Of a stretch of DNA of 7,510 bases, positions 5,653-7,510 are shown piece after piece. A program made the position numbers and the translations under genes. Positions within the stretch are counted from its first letter, which is position 1. Each line of letters begins with the position of its first letter. The stretch covers positions 1-7,510 of the forward strand of contig CAJTLK010000085.1 in NCBI GenBank assembly GCA_910577415.1, written 5' to 3'. Origin of the DNA: an uncultured Oscillospiraceae bacterium. GTDB taxonomy: Bacteria > Bacillota > Clostridia > Oscillospirales > Oscillospiraceae. The notes beneath the pieces were generated by a model that saw only the letters and a program-made list of their open reading frames with translations, was not told the DNA's origin and made no database searches.

Positions 5653-6741
5653 ATGCCAATGCAAATGACCTGGCGCTGGTACGGCGAGGGCAACGATCAG
5701 ATCAAGCTATCCGACATCAAGCAGATCCCCGGGGTGGAGGGCATCGTCTGGGCCCTCCACGATAAGCTCCCCGGCGAGGTCTGGCAGCCCGACGAGATAC
5801 AAAAGGCGGCCGATCAGATCAAGCCCTACGGCTTCAACATGGACGTGGTGGAGTCGGTGAACGTCAGCGACGACATCAAGACCGCTGGACCCAAGCGGGA
5901 CGAGCACATCGCCGCCTATATCCAGACCATCCGCAACCTTGCCCCCTTTGGGGTGAAGGTGATCTGCTACAACTTCATGCCGGTCTTCGACTGGACCCGC
6001 ACGGACCTGTTCCACCCGGTGGGGGACGGCTCCACCGCCCTTTATTATGAAGCCTCCAAAATTCACGCCGACCCCAGGGAGATGGCGGACTACGTCATGG
6101 GCTTCACGGAAAAGTATCACATGACCTTCCCCGGCTGGGAGCCGGAGCGGATGGCCAAGCTGGACGAGCTGTTTGAGAAGTATAAGCCCGTCACCAAGGA
6201 GAAGCTCTGGGAGAATTTCAAATACTTCCTGGAGGCCATTATGCCGGTGTGCCACGAGTGCGATATCAAGATGGCCGTTCATATGGACGATCCTCCCTGG
6301 GATATCTTCGGACTGCCCCGGCTGCTGGTGGACGAGGCGTCTATCGGCAGGTTCCTGAAGATGGTGGACGACCCCTACAACTGCCTGACCCTGTGCTCCG
6401 GCTCTCTGGGGGCCAATTCCAAGAACAACGTGGCTGATATCGTCCGCAAGCACTGTGACCGCATTGCCTTTGCCCACATCCGCAACGTAAAGCATTTCCC
6501 CAACGGCGACTTCTCCGAGGCCAGCCACCGGGACTGCGACGGGGATACGGGCATCCTGGATATCCTGAAGGCGTATCACGACGGCGGCTTCCAGGGTTAT
6601 ATCCGGCCCGACCATGGCCGCCACCTGTGGGGCGAAGGTCCTGGCACCGTCCGTCCCGGCTACGGCCTCTATGACCGGGCATTGGGCGTGATGTATATGC
6701 TGGGAGTTTGGGATATGTTAAATAAGCTGGGGGGAAACTAA
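5653..6741 (+). CDS. uxuA: D-mannonate dehydratase
   Basis: Dehydrates D-mannonate to 2-keto-3-deoxygluconate (EC 4.2.1.8), the shared step before KdgK and Eda, in the cytoplasm. At 362 residues it matches the short Firmicutes form rather than the 394-residue E. coli enzyme. MTWRWYGEGNDQIKL (5-19) followed by PGVEGIVWALHD (26-37) is a diagnostic start. The metal site of the xylose-isomerase-like barrel is intact by comparison with known UxuA structures: His210 (MAVHMDDPPW), Cys248 (LTLCSGSLG), His275 (FAHIRNVK) and Asp320 (RPDHGRHLWGE). The end HRDCDGDTGILDILKAYHD is also typical. The ATG at 5653 is chosen because AAGGAG (5638-5643) sits 9 nt upstream; the open frame continues back into dctM without a ribosome site. 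It is unrelated to the enolase-superfamily mannonate dehydratases. Confidence 0.96.
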   Translation: MPMQMTWRWYGEGNDQIKLSDIKQIPGVEGIVWALHDKLPGEVWQPDEIQKAADQIKPYGFNMDVVESVNVSDDIKTAGPKRDEHIAAYIQTIRNLAPFGVKVICYNFMPVFDWTRTDLFHPVGDGSTALYYEASKIHADPREMADYVMGFTEKYHMTFPGWEPERMAKLDELFEKYKPVTKEKLWENFKYFLEAIMPVCHECDIKMAVHMDDPPWDIFGLPRLLVDEASIGRFLKMVDDPYNCLTLCSGSLGANSKNNVADIVRKHCDRIAFAHIRNVKHFPNGDFSEASHRDCDGDTGILDILKAYHDGGFQGYIRPDHGRHLWGEGPGTVRPGYGLYDRALGVMYMLGVWDMLNKLGGN

Positions 6742-6742
6742 G

Positions 6743-7510
6743 ATGAAACTGAGCTATCAAGGGCTTCAGGACAAGGCCGCCTGGGCCAAGGCGGGGATCA
6801 AGCTGCCCGGCTTTGACTGGAAGGCCATGTGCGCTGAGACGGAAAAGGCCCCCACCTGGGTCCACTTTGGCGCGGGCAACATTTTCCGGGGATTTATCGC
6901 CGCCCTCCAGCAGAAGCTGCTGGAGCAGGGACTGGTAAAGGGCGGCATCGTGGCCGCCGACACCTTTGACTATGATATCATCGACAAGATCTATACCCCC
7001 TTCGACTCCATGACCCTGATGGTGAGTCTGCTGCCCGACGGGAGCATGAAAAAGGAGGTCATCGCCTCCATTGCCCAGGGACTGCGGGCGGGGAAGGGGT
7101 ACCCCGAGGACATGGAGCGGCTGAAGGCCATCTTCCGTTCTCCCAGCCTTCAGATGGTGAGCTTCACCATCACCGAGAAGGGCTACGCCCTGCGGAACAT
7201 GGAGGGGAAGTTCTTCCCCTTTGTGGAGGCCGACTTTGAAAATGGCCCGGACAATTGCTCCCACGCCATGAGTATGCTCACCGCCCTGCTGCTGGAGCGC
7301 TACCGCGCCGGCGGCACGCCTTTGGCGGTGGTGAGCATGGACAACTGCTCCCACAACGGCGAGAAGCTGCGCCAAAGCGTGCTCACCGTGGTGGAGAAGT
7401 GGGAGGAGAAGGGCTTTGTGGACAGTGGTTTCACCGCCTGGATCACCGACGAGGGCAAGGTCTCCTTCCCCTGGTCCATGATCGACAAGATCACCCCCCG
7501 CCCCGCCAAG
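6743..7510 (+). CDS. uxuB: D-mannonate oxidoreductase / fructuronate reductase, C-terminus cut off by window edge
   Basis: Interconverts D-fructuronate and D-mannonate with NAD(H) (EC 1.1.1.57), supplying the substrate of UxuA. The 256 visible residues are the Rossmann half of a long-chain mannitol dehydrogenase-family protein: the nucleotide-binding VHFGAGNIFRGF (40-51), ITEKGYAL (143-150), the conserved SMDNCSHNGEKL (198-209), and FPWSMIDKITPRP (242-254). The catalytic KxxxxNxxH region in the C-terminal domain lies past the right edge; the full protein should be about 480-540 residues. The ATG follows the uxuA stop by one base, with a G-rich run (6729-6734) inside the end of uxuA as a weak ribosome site, so translation is likely coupled. 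Tagaturonate reductase or mannitol dehydrogenase are alternatives in the same family; adjacency to uxuA favours UxuB. Confidence 0.9.
   Translation, partial: MKLSYQGLQDKAAWAKAGIKLPGFDWKAMCAETEKAPTWVHFGAGNIFRGFIAALQQKLLEQGLVKGGIVAADTFDYDIIDKIYTPFDSMTLMVSLLPDGSMKKEVIASIAQGLRAGKGYPEDMERLKAIFRSPSLQMVSFTITEKGYALRNMEGKFFPFVEADFENGPDNCSHAMSMLTALLLERYRAGGTPLAVVSMDNCSHNGEKLRQSVLTVVEKWEEKGFVDSGFTAWITDEGKVSFPWSMIDKITPRPAK

Noticed and set aside
5707..6624. A long open frame (305 codons) on the minus strand, opposite uxuA
   Set aside because: It is a shadow of uxuA codon bias; UxuA with its full metal site is the real product.

Overview
The window looks like part of a G+C-rich Bacillota genome, probably a gut Clostridia member of the Oscillospiraceae/Ruminococcaceae type. 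This is inferred from the GC-rich third codon positions, the AGGAGG-type ribosome binding sites, the lipoprotein-type TRAP binding protein and the short Firmicutes form of UxuA. It cannot be proven from this stretch alone. Almost all of the sequence belongs to one catabolic module for hexuronates (glucuronate/galacturonate-type sugars), the lower part of the Ashwell pathway.

Left part, minus strand: an operon of a KDPG aldolase with an extra C-terminal VOC (glyoxalase-fold) domain (661-1626), followed by 2-keto-3-deoxygluconate kinase (1-622, cut by the left edge). A well-formed sigma-A promoter lies at 1689-1717. Upstream of it, also on the minus strand, is a small two-helix membrane protein with a YcxB-like C-terminal domain (1752-2291). 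It has its own promoter (2341-2368), a possible weak terminator behind it, and no obvious link to sugar metabolism.

Right part, plus strand: a promoter (2433-2461) whose -35 box lies within an inverted repeat resembling a GntR/FadR-type (UxuR/ExuR-like) operator (2417-2439). It drives a three-gene TRAP transporter (dctP lipoprotein, dctQ, dctM), then uxuA and uxuB (the latter cut by the right edge). A perfect 18-bp terminator-type hairpin separates dctP from dctQ, so the binding protein is probably made in excess over the membrane subunits. From dctQ onward the genes are packed tightly (1-nt overlap, 19-nt gap, 1-nt gap).

Together: the TRAP system imports a sugar acid, UxuB reduces fructuronate to mannonate, UxuA dehydrates mannonate to 2-keto-3-deoxygluconate (KDG), KdgK phosphorylates KDG to KDPG, and Eda splits KDPG to pyruvate and glyceraldehyde 3-phosphate. 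The uronate isomerase (UxaC) and a transcriptional regulator are not in the window. The least ordinary points are the Eda-VOC fusion, the internal hairpin after dctP, the operator/promoter arrangement and the YcxB-like gene between the two divergent halves. I found no CRISPR array, mobile element, tRNA, rRNA or clearly new multi-gene system.
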